DNA of 64,000 bases. Origin: Harmothoe impar. Its lineage: Eukaryota; Annelida; Polychaeta; Phyllodocida; Polynoidae. This document shows, one piece after another, positions 49,216 to 59,826 of the stretch. The notes beneath the pieces are model-generated. The model did no database searches, was not told the DNA's origin, and worked only from the letters and a program-made list of their open reading frames with translations. The position numbers were made by a program, and so were the translations under genes. The stretch is taken from NCBI GenBank assembly GCA_947462335.1, contig OX381708.1:43899377-43963376 (forward strand), in the 5' to 3' direction. The number at the start of each line of letters is the position of its first letter. Within the stretch, counting starts at the first letter, position 1.

Positions 49216-52200
49216 ACATCAACCTCTAGAACACATGTATTAAACCACCCCCTGCCCAATCCACAACGCCCCCCCCCCCCCTACCCCTACCACCAATCAA
49301 CATTTACAAAGCGAACCAAACCGTCAGTGAGGGTCATATGATTCTCCCAAAGTTGAGATGCGGGTTACATCTATACGTTATTTTATTTTTTTATGGAATA
49401 TGACAGCCCCATTGACTTAACCAAAGGATGCCTTATCCCCCCCCCCCCCCCCCGCCCCGTGAAATTACCCCCGGGGGTGTGCGGCTGGAACTCTGGCAAC
49501 CCTTACCCTGGTATTTGATTCCAATAAGTTACCCTTGTTAGGGCATTTTCGGCCAAAAGTGCCTAGGTATCGGTTTAAAAAAACCCAATAAAATAGACCA
49601 TGATTGTGTAAATCTGCTGAAAAAAAATACCCTCTTGTGAAGAATTTTGTCGAAAACTGCGATATTTTCTGCGACAAATATTGGTAAAAAAAAAATCCGG
49701 ACACTTTTGTGAAAAATAGACCCTTGTTAGGGGCTGTGTCTAACGAAATTGTGCCAAGTTGATAGTCTATGACCGGGTGCAGTCTATGACCGGCTTGAAA
49801 GAAAACGGTTTATTTAGGGCAGCTGTAGATAGAAATTGAAATATAATGAGTGATATAATTAGTGGAAAAATCTTTATTGTAGAATGTGGCAGACTCGGAA
49901 AATTAATGGTCCAGGTCGAAAAGTCGCCTGGAAAACGGCCCAGGCCGCCAGGTCGCCCTTTACCCCTCTGGAGCCATGGTGGGGCCCGAGAGAGTGTAAT
50001 ATCCCCCCCCCCCCTCCATAGCCCTACTCAACATTTTTCTACCTCGCACCAGACGGGTCAGAATTTTTCCGTCCCCCCCCCTCTTTGAACAGCAACTATA
50101 GTAACGCGCAGGCTTTTCACAAAAACGGGTGACATTCCACCCCCACGCCCCGCTCGAGTGCCTCGACATCGGTCTTGAGACTGATGGCCCCACGAACAGT
50201 TGGCCCCACGTCAAGTTGGCCCCATATGAGACTGACACACATTTTGGGACTGATGGCCCCACTTGGGACTGATGGCCCCACTTCTAATTTCATAGCTTAT
50301 GTGGTCTAAAAGCATAATTAAACATATTTTGAAGCAAGTAGAGCATTATAATAGCCATCTCCAATGTCATATTATATGAAATTATATGAAAAAAAAGTGC
50401 CTAGGACATCAATTCTCATGATAAAATGCAGGTTTTCAGGCCTATTCTTATGTCATAGCAGTATATATTATTTTTGGGTTGGAAAGGATGAAACACTAAC
50501 AAGAATAGATGGATAAATAGCTTCTTATATTAACAAAATATGCAAATATAAAATGCAATCACATGAACAATGCCACAATGGCCACACCTACTCTGACACC
50601 TACACAAAAAAACAAAAGTATAAGCAAAGTGATTAAAAACATGTTTTATCATCATTACCAGTGTGTAGATCTTGTAATTGCAAGAAAAACGGTATTTAAG
50701 TTTGTTTCCTAATGCAAAAATTAGTTGTTTTTTTTTTGGGGGGGGGGGGGGGGGGAATAGGAAAAACTTCATGTCATAGGTAGAAAATAAAAACACCCCT
50801 GTGGTGCTATTTGGACAAAGAACACAATGCTGATATTTATTGATACTTTCTTCCTCCGCATACCTGCAGCTCACACCTGGCTTGCCCAATATTGAGGAGG
50901 CAAGTGTGAAGGCTTATCCCCCTTCCCAGGTTGGCTGCTATAACACCTGTAATGTGGCCTAAAACACCCCCAGTAGACCACTACAAATGGCATTTATCTA
51001 TACTAATACATTTATTGACGTTGAAGCCTTTGGCTTGCAACGTCTTTGTACGTTAAGTTGGCCCCAGTGCATTTGTGGCCAAAAATACCCTTAGCATAAG
51101 AGTCTACAGCCTAGCTTTTTTCCTTGCGAATTCCAGTACGAAAAATAGCGCGTTGGCTTCGCTTAGGGTACCTATGGTACCCTATGGTACATTATTGGGA
51201 CTACCCTACGGATCCTTATACCAAAAACCCTGGTCTCCCTCCTTGTTAAAGGCCCTGTCCCTGAAGCAATGGTGCGCAACCTAGACCGTGATGGCCTTAC
51301 TCCATGGCCCTTGCCTTAAATTTTATTGACTAATTCCTATAAATATATAGGAATTAGTCCAACTAATTCTCATGCATATTTATTTATCGTTGGAATGATG
51401 GACAAGGCAAGTCTAGTGGCATCTGAAAACTCACTGGAGCCCGCCTAAGTTTGTGTGGCTAGGGAAATCCCTTCCACATCAATGAGGGCGTAAAGATGAG
51501 GTGAGACGTCAGTTTCGGTACTTGGTATCTTTTATTAGCAATAATATTAATATCAGAGTACCAGTCACTAGGGCTCAGTATATAAGTTACTGATGGTTGC
51601 AAGATGATAAGTGATCTCCTCCTCCATCTGACCGGGGTATAAGTACAGGTACCCGGCAGGTGGAGGGGGCGCCCATGTGACCGGAAGTAGATGTAACAGT
51701 GGTTTTCATTGGATGATATACATTTGACATTTGATTGGATAATTATATATTCATGGCTTTAACATGTGGCGTGCACTGGACCGCGGGGGGGAGCCTGGGT
51801 CCAGTGCATTATGGGTAATAGATTACATAATAAGTAGCATGCACACGTGGGGGCTTTGTCGCCCGCCTCCAGGTGGCCTCCAGTCGGCTCAAGTGGCTTT
51901 GTGGTGCCGCACTGATTAAGGGTGTCCAGCTTTATAGCATTGTTTTATGTGTTGATAGTTAATCCTTGGGGTCAACATATAGTTCATTTGTTTGTGTATA
52001 GGTGACCGGTCAGTGCCTTGTCGTCTGGAGGGGCTGACAGTTACCTATTGTCCATGGGATAAGGGTCTGCTTGTGATCTATGGATTAGTTATATATGGGG
52101 GTCAGTTAGGCTTGGCTTAATGAGTAATAGACCTGTATGTCTGACGTCTAGGTGTACTTTGATGGACATATGGATTGAAAATATGCATAAAGTATTGTGC

Positions 52201-52250
52201 GTATTACAAATAATAATAAATATGAATATTAATAATCATAAATCATAATT
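49216..52250. other. Repeat-rich gene-free stretch
   Basis: C-tracts lie near 49271, 49438, 50005 and 50075, and a T/G homopolymer run at about 50727-50754. Short GACTGATGGCCCCAC repeats occur at 50180-50280. A perfect 11-bp hairpin stem (TGCACTGGACC with GGTCCAGTGCA) is at about 51772-51810. No frame shows a domain. Confidence 0.45.
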
Positions 52251-52280
52251 ATGACGTAATATGACGTAATATGACGTAAT
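52251..52280. promoter_or_regulatory. Three tandem ATGACGTAAT sites at 10-bp spacing
   Basis: ATGACGTAAT repeats three times without a gap. Each contains TGACGTAA, a CREB/ATF or PAR-bZIP type site, and the 10-bp period puts all three on one face of the helix. No adjacent gene is identified; a chance decamer repeat is the alternative. Confidence 0.35.
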
Positions 52281-52719
52281 ACAATTGATGAAGGTATAGT
52301 AAGGGGTTTTGTGGCGTGACATTTGTCACACCTCTCATAGGCAAGGTCCCGGGCACATTGCGGCCCTTAAAGGGAAGTGGCAACATGTTTGTCACACCTA
52401 GCTAATAACCCTTTAAGGCCTGCTATTAACACACACACCCCAACACACTTTAGACCTTCTTATACGCACATTGAAATAGGTAATGTTGGCCTCGAAGGGT
52501 TAACTATATGGCGAATGTCGTCTGCTATTTCCTATGCCGCTCTCTGCTTCTTATCAGGCCACCACAAGCCTCACACATACCGCTTTTGTCATTAGAAAGT
52601 CGAATGAATTATCTAATTTGAGTACAGTACGTTATTTCTCATTTCTGACAGCAGAATCGTAATCGCCAGAAGAAGCTACCCTAATTTCATATGTTGGAAG
52701 TCATATATAATCGAATTCC

Positions 52720-53060
52720 AGGTGGTGGCTGTAGGTGAGCAGGTGGCTGTGGGAAAGCAGGTGGCTGGGGGCGAGCAGGTGGCTGTGGGCGTCAGCGCCC
52801 GGCAGCGCGTAACCGCTTTTTTTACGTCTCGGCGGAAAAAGCGAGTCGATCGGAGCGTCAGCAGCGACACCATCTTCGTTGCAGCTTCGTTTCTGGTTCG
52901 ACGTGTCGGGTTGGCCGGGGGGGGGGCGGCTTGAGCCGCAGATGATTTTGCCTCCAAAACCGATTTTGCCCCCGAGAAACGATTTTGATCCAAAAACGAT
53001 TTTGAAGTTCTCCTACACCTCCGAAAATCGGGCCGATCGGAGTGTAAATAGCGAAGATAT
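52720..53060 (+). repeat. 18-bp repeat block plus conserved tail, copy 2
   Basis: An 18-bp unit (GCAGGTGGCTGTGGGCGA) repeats about four times. It is followed by the same tail as at 12660-12765, with GCGAGTCGATCGGAGCG and CAGCAGCGACACCATCTTC. At 53030-53080 a degenerate further piece (GCCGATCGGAGTGTAAATAG) precedes the pyrimidine satellite. Open frames here are by-products of the period. Confidence 0.65.
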
Positions 53061-53094
53061 TCGCGATTTTCGTTTTGTCGGATTATATTGGTAC

Positions 53095-53646
53095 ATGTAC
53101 CTATGTGTTCTCCGTTTCTCCCGTTCTCCGTTTCTCCCTTTCTCCGTTTATCCCGTTCTCCGTTTATCCCGTTCTCCGTTTATCCCGTTCTCCGTTTATC
53201 CCGTTCTCCGTTTATCCCGTTCTCCCTTTCCCCGTTTATCGTTTATCCCGTTATCCGTTTGTCGTTTATAGTGTTCGTTTATCCCGTTCTCCGTTTATCG
53301 CGTTCGCCGTTGATGGCGTTCTCTGTTTATCCCTTTCTCCATTTATCCCGTTCTCCGTTCATCTCCTTCTCCGTTCATCCCCTTCTCCCTTTGTCCCATT
53401 CTCTCTTAATCCATTCATCCCCTTCTCCGCTTTCCGTTTGTCCCGTTCTCCTTTTATCCCCTTCTCCCTTTCTCCGTTTATCCCGTTCTCCCTTTATCCC
53501 GTTCTCCGTTTATCCCATTCTCCGTTTATCCCGTTCACCGTTTATAGCGTTCACCGTTTATCACGTTCACCGTTTATCCTGTTCTCCGTTTATCGCGTTC
53601 TCCCTTTCTCCCGTTCCCCCTTTGTCCTGTTTTCCCTTTCTCCGTT
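53095..53646 (+). repeat. Pyrimidine-rich CCGTTTATCCCGTTCT satellite, left arm
   Basis: About 35 degenerate units of roughly 15-16 bp (TTCTCCGTTTATCCCG and variants). The array is cut at 53647 by the element 53649-62066 and continues at 62067. Long plus-strand frames through it (repeating SPFIPFSVYPVLRL) simply follow from an array that lacks stop codons and are not genes. Confidence 0.9.
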
Positions 53647-53864
53647 TACTGTAAACGTATTAATTTTCGCTCAGTACATATTTTCGCGCATTTCGCGCAC
53701 ATACCTATGTGCGCGAAAATATGATGTGCGCGAAAATACTGCACAAAAAAATAGCTTTCCAATGATATCTGGCATTCTATGTTGCACTGCAGAAGAGATT
53801 CAAATACCAAATCTAACATGCTGGAGAAATCACAGCCTGAAACTAAGTGGGCTTATGTGATGCC

Positions 53865-53985
53865 TGTCGTGTTATCCGCTCTTAGTATGGCGGGAACGCA
53901 GTCAGAGACGCTGCGCAATAGTGACGTCACATTCATGGTGAATAAATCACTTCCCAACCTGGATACGGACTTGCTTGTCGTGACA
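53865..53985 (+). repeat. 5' LTR, 121 bp
   Basis: Identical to 61686-61806 over all 121 bases. It carries a palindromic CRE core TGACGTCA (within AGTGACGTCACATT, about 53932) and AATAAA about 20 nt further on (GGTGAATAAATCAC), serving as promoter element and poly(A) signal candidates. No clear TATA box. The LTR is unusually short. Confidence 0.9.
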
Positions 53986-54002
53986 TGGTGGCATAGCGGT
54001 GG
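53986..54002 (+). other. Primer-binding site, tRNA-Leu-like
   Basis: TGGTGGCATAGCGGTGG begins at the first base after the LTR. From general knowledge of the 3' end of eukaryotic tRNA-Leu(AAG), its complement is TGGTGGCAGCGGTGG. The site therefore matches with a 2-nt insertion (TA) after the eighth base. Confidence 0.6.
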
Positions 54003-54457
54003 AAATGCCGTTTTTTGGCCCCCTCTATTGTGTCTGAGGATACAAAAAGGGGGCAAAGACGACAAAAGACCCCAACAAACAAGTAGGAATAACATTTCTG
54101 TGCATATATGTTGACAGAAATCAACAAGATCCATGACAAAGCGGGTGAGCGATATTGAAGGTAAATAACGGCACGTGAAAGATCCACGTGGTTCCCAGGG
54201 AAGTCGAGTTATTAAACATCCAAAGGCTATAAAGGGCAAAGTGAAATCGGGAAAAGTCCCAAGAAATTGATGAAGTGGTGGGATTTGTGCCAGTACATCG
54301 AGGCAGTGTGCATTCTAAGGCTGCAAGCAAGTGTACCTTGATATTGTGAAATCGGGAAAAGGTACAGTGCCCAACAAATCGACAAAGAGACAGATACATT
54401 CTAAGTGTCCAACAGGAAGTGACAGCTTAGTTCTACGTGCTCAGAAAGAGACAGGTA

Positions 54458-55452
54458 CCAGAGGAAAATCGGGACCACAACGGTGCCCTCACATCTGATC
54501 GTACAGGTGTGTAAAACAAGAGGAAAATCGGGACCACAACGGTGCCCTCACATCTGATCGTACAGGTGTGTAAAACAAGAGGAAAATCGGGACCACAACG
54601 GTGCCCTCATATCTGATCGTACAGGTGTGTAAAACAAGAGGAAAATCGGGACCACAACGGTGCCCTCACATCTGATCGTACAGGTGTGTAAAACAAGAGG
54701 AAAATCGGGACCACAACGGTGCCCTCACATCTGATCGTACAGGTGTGTAAAACAAGAGGAAAATCGGGACCACAACGGTGCCCTCACATCTGATCGTACA
54801 GGTGTGTAAAACAAGAGGAAAATCGGGACCACAACGGTGCCCTCACATCTGATCATACAGGTGTGTAAAACAAGAGGAAAATCGGGACCACAACGGTGCC
54901 CTCACATCTGATCGTACAGGTGTGTAAAACAAGAAGAACAATCGGGACCACAACGGTGCCCTCACATCTGATCGTACAGGTGTGTAAAACAAGAGGAAAA
55001 TCGGGACCACAACGGTGCCCTCACATCTGATCGTACAGGTGTGTAAAACAAGAAGAACAATCGGGACCACAACGGTGCCCTCACATCTGATCGTACAGGT
55101 GTGTAAAACAAGAGGAAAATCGGGACCACAAAGGTGCCCTCACATCTGATCGTACAGGTGTGTAAAACAAGAGGAAAATCGGGACCACAAAGGTGCCCTC
55201 ACATCTGATCGTACAGGTGTGTAAAACAGAGGACAACTCGGGACCACAACGGTGCCCTCACATCTGATCGTACAGGTGTGTAAAACAAGAGGAAAATCGG
55301 GACCACAACGGTGCCCTCACATCTGATCGTACAGGTGTGTAAAACAGAGGAACTATTGGGACCACAACGGTGCCCTCACATCTGATCGTACAGGTGTGTA
55401 ACACAAGAAGAACAATCGGGACCACAACGGTGCCCTCACATCTGATCATACA
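54458..55452 (+). repeat. 59-bp satellite, about 17 copies
   Basis: Units run GTGTGTAAAACAAGAGGAAA, then ATCGGGACCACAACGGTGCC, then CTCACATCTGATCGTACAG. Copies are nearly identical; variants have AAGAAGAACAATCGGG or a shortened ACAGAGG. The period is not a multiple of three, so it is not coding. It lies wholly within the LTR-bounded element and joins the 42-bp array through the shared CAGGTGTG. Confidence 0.92.
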
Positions 55453-55912
55453 GGTGTGCTCGTCAACGGCAGCGGAGTACGCACCCGACAACCGGGTGTG
55501 CTCGTCAACGGCAGCGGAGTATGCACCCGACAACCGGGTGTGCCCGTCGACGGCAGCGGAGTACGCCCCCGACAACCGGGTGTGCTCGTCAACGGCAGCG
55601 GAGTACGCCCCCAACAACCAGGTGTGCTTGTCAACGGCAGCGGAGTATGCACCCGACAACCGGGTGTGCTCGTCAACGGCAGCGGAGTGCGCACCCGACA
55701 ACCGGGTGTGCTCGTCAACGGCAGTGGAGTACGCACCCAACAACCGGTTGTGCTCGTCAACGGCAGCGGAGTACGCACCCGACAACCGGGTGTACTCGTC
55801 AACGGCAGCGGAGTATGCACCTAACATCCAGGTGTGCTCGTCAAAAGTAACAATGTATGCTCCTGACAACCAGGTGTGTCCACCATCAGTAACTGTATGC
55901 ACCTGTCTAACA
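55453..55912 (+). repeat. 42-bp minisatellite, about 10 copies
   Basis: Units read GTGTGCTCGTCAACGGCAGC, then GGAGTACGCACCCGACAACC, then GG; the last two copies are degenerate. The period is 14 codons and lacks stops, so frames are open on both strands (VCSSTAAEYAPDNR on plus, SGAYSAAVDEHTRL on minus). The plus frame continues 30 codons past the array into a lysine/arginine-rich tail (KAIKRRIIQRKFQKDWKN) and ends at 55999. Expression as a repeat protein is possible but unsupported. Confidence 0.88.
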
Positions 55913-55999
55913 GGTGTGTCCATCAGTGACAAAGCTATAAAAAGGAGAATTATTCAAAGAAAATTTCAGAAGGATTGGAAAAATTGCATTATAGTTTGA

Positions 56000-56847
56000 C
56001 AGTAACATTGGTATATATTTTTCTCTTTTAATATAAAAAGGGAGAGGATATCCTCAGTGTGTATTGTAACAAGTATATATTTAACCATAGATATACAGGT
56101 GGAGTGAAATAAGAGACTGATCCTAAAATGAGGAATATGAGGCAACCAGAAAAGACCTTGGGAAAGACTGGAATATTATTTTTTTTTGAATCAATTTTTA
56201 TTTGTCTCTCTGGTTACACAAATTCAGCTCGAGCTGCTCTACCATCAGCGAACCAGCGGAAGGATGAAACAAGTCCTTCATACATTTTCATGTTATATAA
56301 TATGTTTACAGAGTATTCAAAAGTGTTCTCGTTCTGTTTCCTAAAATACATAATATTTTAACATTGGATGTCCCTTCAAAGGGAAAGGAAAAGTTATGCT
56401 ATTGTAAATAAATTTTGCTATATACTGCAATCCGATTTTGTATCTAATCCATTACAACAGTCACTGCTTGTCACATGATTAAGGTTTTAGTGAAATAAAA
56501 GGTGTAACAAATAAAAATACAATGAAAAATAAAGCCGCCTGTGTCATGAGTTATATAGTTAACATCATTACTGTTATCATGAGACATCTTCTTTTATCTC
56601 ACATGTCAATGCTATTTGATCTTCACTTGTACATAGTTAACCTTAGTACATTTACTTTACATTATAAGTATCGATCACAACGAGTCGAGAATACCTTTAC
56701 ATCAACAACACTTTCAATATAATGTATCACCCTTTCATGTATATGCTTTTGTGTCACATTACTGCATCTTAATTCTATTCAACCTTGAACACATTGAGCA
56801 CTTAGTACTCTGACCTCGTATATACTCAACAGGAACATATCCCAGCC
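56000..56847 (-). other. LINE 3' region and AT-rich filler
   Basis: AT-rich and without frames. A run of T near 56167-56175 on the plus strand may be the poly(A) end of the minus-strand LINE, which would make 56176-56847 its 3' untranslated region. No target-site duplication was identified. Confidence 0.4.
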
Positions 56848-59826
56848 CTAGTCTTGTACCTGATTTATAATCCCAGCTCCTGTAAACAGGAGAAAGGGGT
56901 TTTCATGCCTCCACTCATTTATGAAAACCCTTCCCAGCCTTCTCTTGATCTTTGTCTTAAAGAGATTTTTATCAGTGATCCACCTAATCTCCGGATCTAA
57001 GGCATTCCACCGCGAGAGGGCTTGATACGGGGGTCCATTTAGGTACGTAGATAGTTTGTGTCGTGGTAGCTTAACCGTAGGGGCTGAGGTAGCCCTCGTC
57101 CCCGAAAAGGGGAGTATGTCCATTTTAGAAGCAAATACTAGTCTATGTACCGTAGATAGTTGGAAGAAAATTCTTCTGAGATCAAGGGGGAGTATATTTG
57201 CCCTTTTGTATAGGGTTTTTACCGCACAGTCCATAGGATCCCGTATTCTAAAGCATACCCTCAACGCAATGTTGCAGTAGATTTGCATTCTGTGAAAACA
57301 AGCTACCGGTAGTGCTGTTAAAAATATTGCTCCGTAATCAAAGTACGGTAAGACCATTGCTTTGAAAATCTGAAGAGAGGTAGCTTGATCCATGGACATT
57401 CTAATGTGTTTTAAAACCCATATCTTGTCACAAATACTTCTACACATTTGTAAGAATTGCTTTTGATAACTAAAACTGCTATCGATCGTTATACCTAGGT
57501 ATTTGTAATTTAGGGTTGGCTCGAGCAGAACTCCTCTGAGAGATAGAGCTAAGGGAGGCGGCGAGGGTTCCTGCCTAGAGATTAGCATGTGTTTTGATTT
57601 CTGCGGATTTATAGTAAGGCTGTTGCGGTTACACCAAGTGTGAATCACGTCTAGATCCGCCTGGAGTACCCTATTAAGCTCTTCTAGATCCCGGTCTTGA
57701 TACATTATCAGCGTATCGTCAGCATATAGCTTAAGCGAGGATTTAATAGGGAGGTTTGGGAGAGAATTTACATACAGGATAAAGAGCAATGGTCCTAGAA
57801 TAGACCCCTGCGGGACGCCGTATGACAGATTTTCCCAGGAGGATAGTGTATTGTTGCAAACAGTTCTCTGTCTCCTTTTTTCCAAATAACTGGCAAACCA
57901 CTTTACTGTCTCCCTTGCCATTTCAAACCTCTCTAGCTTTTCTAGAAGCAGACTGTGTGACAAGGAATCGAATGCCTTAGAAAAATCTAGGTAGATTATC
58001 CCAAGGTGAAGTCCCTTAGACAGGGAGTCATGAGCCATAGCTGTGACTTGGAATACTGTGTCTTGGGTCCCATGATCCCTGCGGAAACCGTTCTGACCCG
58101 GGGTAATGAGACCCTCTTTTTCTAAGAAGGGGTAGATCTGGTTATGTACCAAGCGCTCCAGAATTTTCCCCGGGAGGGGGAGGAGGGATATGGGCCTTAA
58201 CTGGGTGGGTTGTGTAGGACTAGGCTGTTTAGGAATGGGGACTACCGTTGCCTGTTTCCAACTAGTTGGAACATAGGATTGGACTATGGATAGTCCCAGT
58301 AGGTGGGTGAATGGCTCTATCAAAAGTCTGAGGCAGTCTTTTAGAAATTTCCCAGATATATGATCCAACCCTGTTGATTTTTCTAAGTCTATCGTATTGA
58401 CCTCCTTCAACACCTGCATCGTTGTAAAGACTGAGAGTGTGAAGTCCCTACTATTATTTCTAGTGGGCTCATCCTGTATAACTGGATCATCAGTGTGTGC
58501 CGGGGGTATATTTTCTGCTAACTGTTGCCCTACTCCCGCGAAGAAACTGTTAATAGTTTCCGCTGCCTCCTCTGGTGGTAAGGGGGTAAAGTCCTTTCCC
58601 AGCAAGTTGATTTGCCTACCCTTCAATTTGGATGGGAGTATTTCCCTTATAACTTCCCAAAACTTCTTCGGGTTATTCCTGTACTTATGTAGTAGTTTTT
58701 TATAATATCTACACTGGGCAAAGTTTACTTCGTCGTTTGTCCTGGTTCTGACACTTCTAGCCCACTCCAGGATATCCCTGGTTCTATGTTTACTTGCATA
58801 CTTTAAAGCATCATCCCTATATTTCATCTGAGCTAGTAACTCGTCCGTTAACCAAGGTGGTTTGTCACTTTTGAAACTATGGTCCTTTATTGGGAAAAGG
58901 GTATCAGCAGTCCCAACCATGACATTTATCATTTTGTCCCATAATGTTTCAATGTCCATAAAGTCTGTGACAGGGTTGAATTGTTGTGGGTTAAGGTTTT
59001 CCCGTATCGCCTCCAGGTTATAATTCTTATAAGATCTTCCCCTAAAAACAGCTCTAACATGTTTCTCCCTCTGCTTCTTTATTAGTATAAACTGCGGCAC
59101 GTGATCACTAGGCCCCGTGGAGTAGACTCCATGTGCAGTAACATGCGGGGCATTGGAGTAGATCTGGTCGATAACATTAGTGGGGTGATGTAATGGTCGG
59201 GAGGGCTCTGATATATAGGGGAGCAAGTGGTAAGTTTTAACCATAGTGTCAATGGGGCTAAGTACGTGCTCACCGGCACTTACCTCCATGTTAAAATCAC
59301 CCATGAGGTAAATATTAGAGTTCCTGTGCCTAGTCCCAATGACCTTCAAACAAGCTGTTACTCTCTTTATGAACTCCTGCACGCACCCTTCTGGTCTGTA
59401 CACCTGGACAATGAAATCTGGCCTGCATCCTGTACGTGCTAACCCTACTGTCAGCATTTCACAGTGAGCGTCCATCACGTTGCATTCAGGTTCATTCATT
59501 CTGAAATGTGCATGTCTGTTGGCAATTAACAAACAGACACCTCCCGCCATAGTAGTGGGCCTGTCCTGTCTATGTAGGGTGTACCCATTAAAGTGGTACA
59601 AGTTATCAGGCATGTTAGGCTTAAGCCATGATTCAGAGATACCCATCACGTCTGGCTTCTTGCTATACACAAAGAATGGGACCGTCACTCTTTTGTTGAC
59701 TAGACTTCTGACATTCCAGGATATAACCAGGAAACCTTTTGGTCTAACATCTGGGGTTATAATGGGCGGTAAAGAAAAAGGAAAAGGAGAAAGGGGTGTG
59801 GCGGTGGGGGGGGGGGAGGGGGGGGT
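56848..59826 (-). CDS. LINE endonuclease/reverse transcriptase (CR1/jockey-like)
   Basis: One uninterrupted frame of 992 codons. It opens after a stop at 59827-59829 with no ATG; a GTG at 59688 is one internal point, and numbering below starts there. Upstream of it ISWNVRSLVNK gives the first endonuclease motif. Then come GISES (E19), LMGDFNMEV (129-136) and SDH (194-196), the apurinic-type endonuclease active-site residues. Reverse-transcriptase blocks follow: WKQATVVPIPK (477-487), QNGFR (532-536), LDFSKAFD (567-574), GVPQGSILGPLLF (624-636) and YADD (655-658). No C-terminal zinc knuckle or RNase H. All catalytic residues are present, so the enzyme may be active. ORF1 is absent, and the 5' end sits in a C-tract on this strand (59806-59825), suggesting truncation or a homopolymer frameshift. 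It lies inside the LTR-bounded element in opposite orientation. Confidence 0.93.
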   Translation of the reverse strand, partial: TPPSPPPTATPLSPFPFSLPPIITPDVRPKGFLVISWNVRSLVNKRVTVPFFVYSKKPDVMGISESWLKPNMPDNLYHFNGYTLHRQDRPTTMAGGVCLLIANRHAHFRMNEPECNVMDAHCEMLTVGLARTGCRPDFIVQVYRPEGCVQEFIKRVTACLKVIGTRHRNSNIYLMGDFNMEVSAGEHVLSPIDTMVKTYHLLPYISEPSRPLHHPTNVIDQIYSNAPHVTAHGVYSTGPSDHVPQFILIKKQREKHVRAVFRGRSYKNYNLEAIRENLNPQQFNPVTDFMDIETLWDKMINVMVGTADTLFPIKDHSFKSDKPPWLTDELLAQMKYRDDALKYASKHRTRDILEWARSVRTRTNDEVNFAQCRYYKKLLHKYRNNPKKFWEVIREILPSKLKGRQINLLGKDFTPLPPEEAAETINSFFAGVGQQLAENIPPAHTDDPVIQDEPTRNNSRDFTLSVFTTMQVLKEVNTIDLEKSTGLDHISGKFLKDCLRLLIEPFTHLLGLSIVQSYVPTSWKQATVVPIPKQPSPTQPTQLRPISLLPLPGKILERLVHNQIYPFLEKEGLITPGQNGFRRDHGTQDTVFQVTAMAHDSLSKGLHLGIIYLDFSKAFDSLSHSLLLEKLERFEMARETVKWFASYLEKRRQRTVCNNTLSSWENLSYGVPQGSILGPLLFILYVNSLPNLPIKSSLKLYADDTLIMYQDRDLEELNRVLQADLDVIHTWCNRNSLTINPQKSKHMLISRQEPSPPPLALSLRGVLLEPTLNYKYLGITIDSSFSYQKQFLQMCRSICDKIWVLKHIRMSMDQATSLQIFKAMVLPYFDYGAIFLTALPVACFHRMQIYCNIALRVCFRIRDPMDCAVKTLYKRANILPLDLRRIFFQLSTVHRLVFASKMDILPFSGTRATSAPTVKLPRHKLSTYLNGPPYQALSRWNALDPEIRWITDKNLFKTKIKRRLGRVFINEWRHENPFLLFTGAGIINQVQD

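Noticed and set aside
53075..53860. 261-codon plus-strand frame (repeating SPFIPFSVYPVLRL), with a similar 232-codon frame at 62018-62716
   Set aside because: It is the translation of a pyrimidine-rich satellite lacking stops; several frames are open and the array is cut by a mobile element.
54458..55912. CRISPR-like array
   Set aside because: Units are directly abutting satellite repeats with no unique spacers, in an animal genome.
55258..55932. 224-codon minus-strand frame (repeating SGAYSAAVDEHTRL)
   Set aside because: Product of the 42-bp period, which is a multiple of three and stop-free on both strands; no start context or domain.
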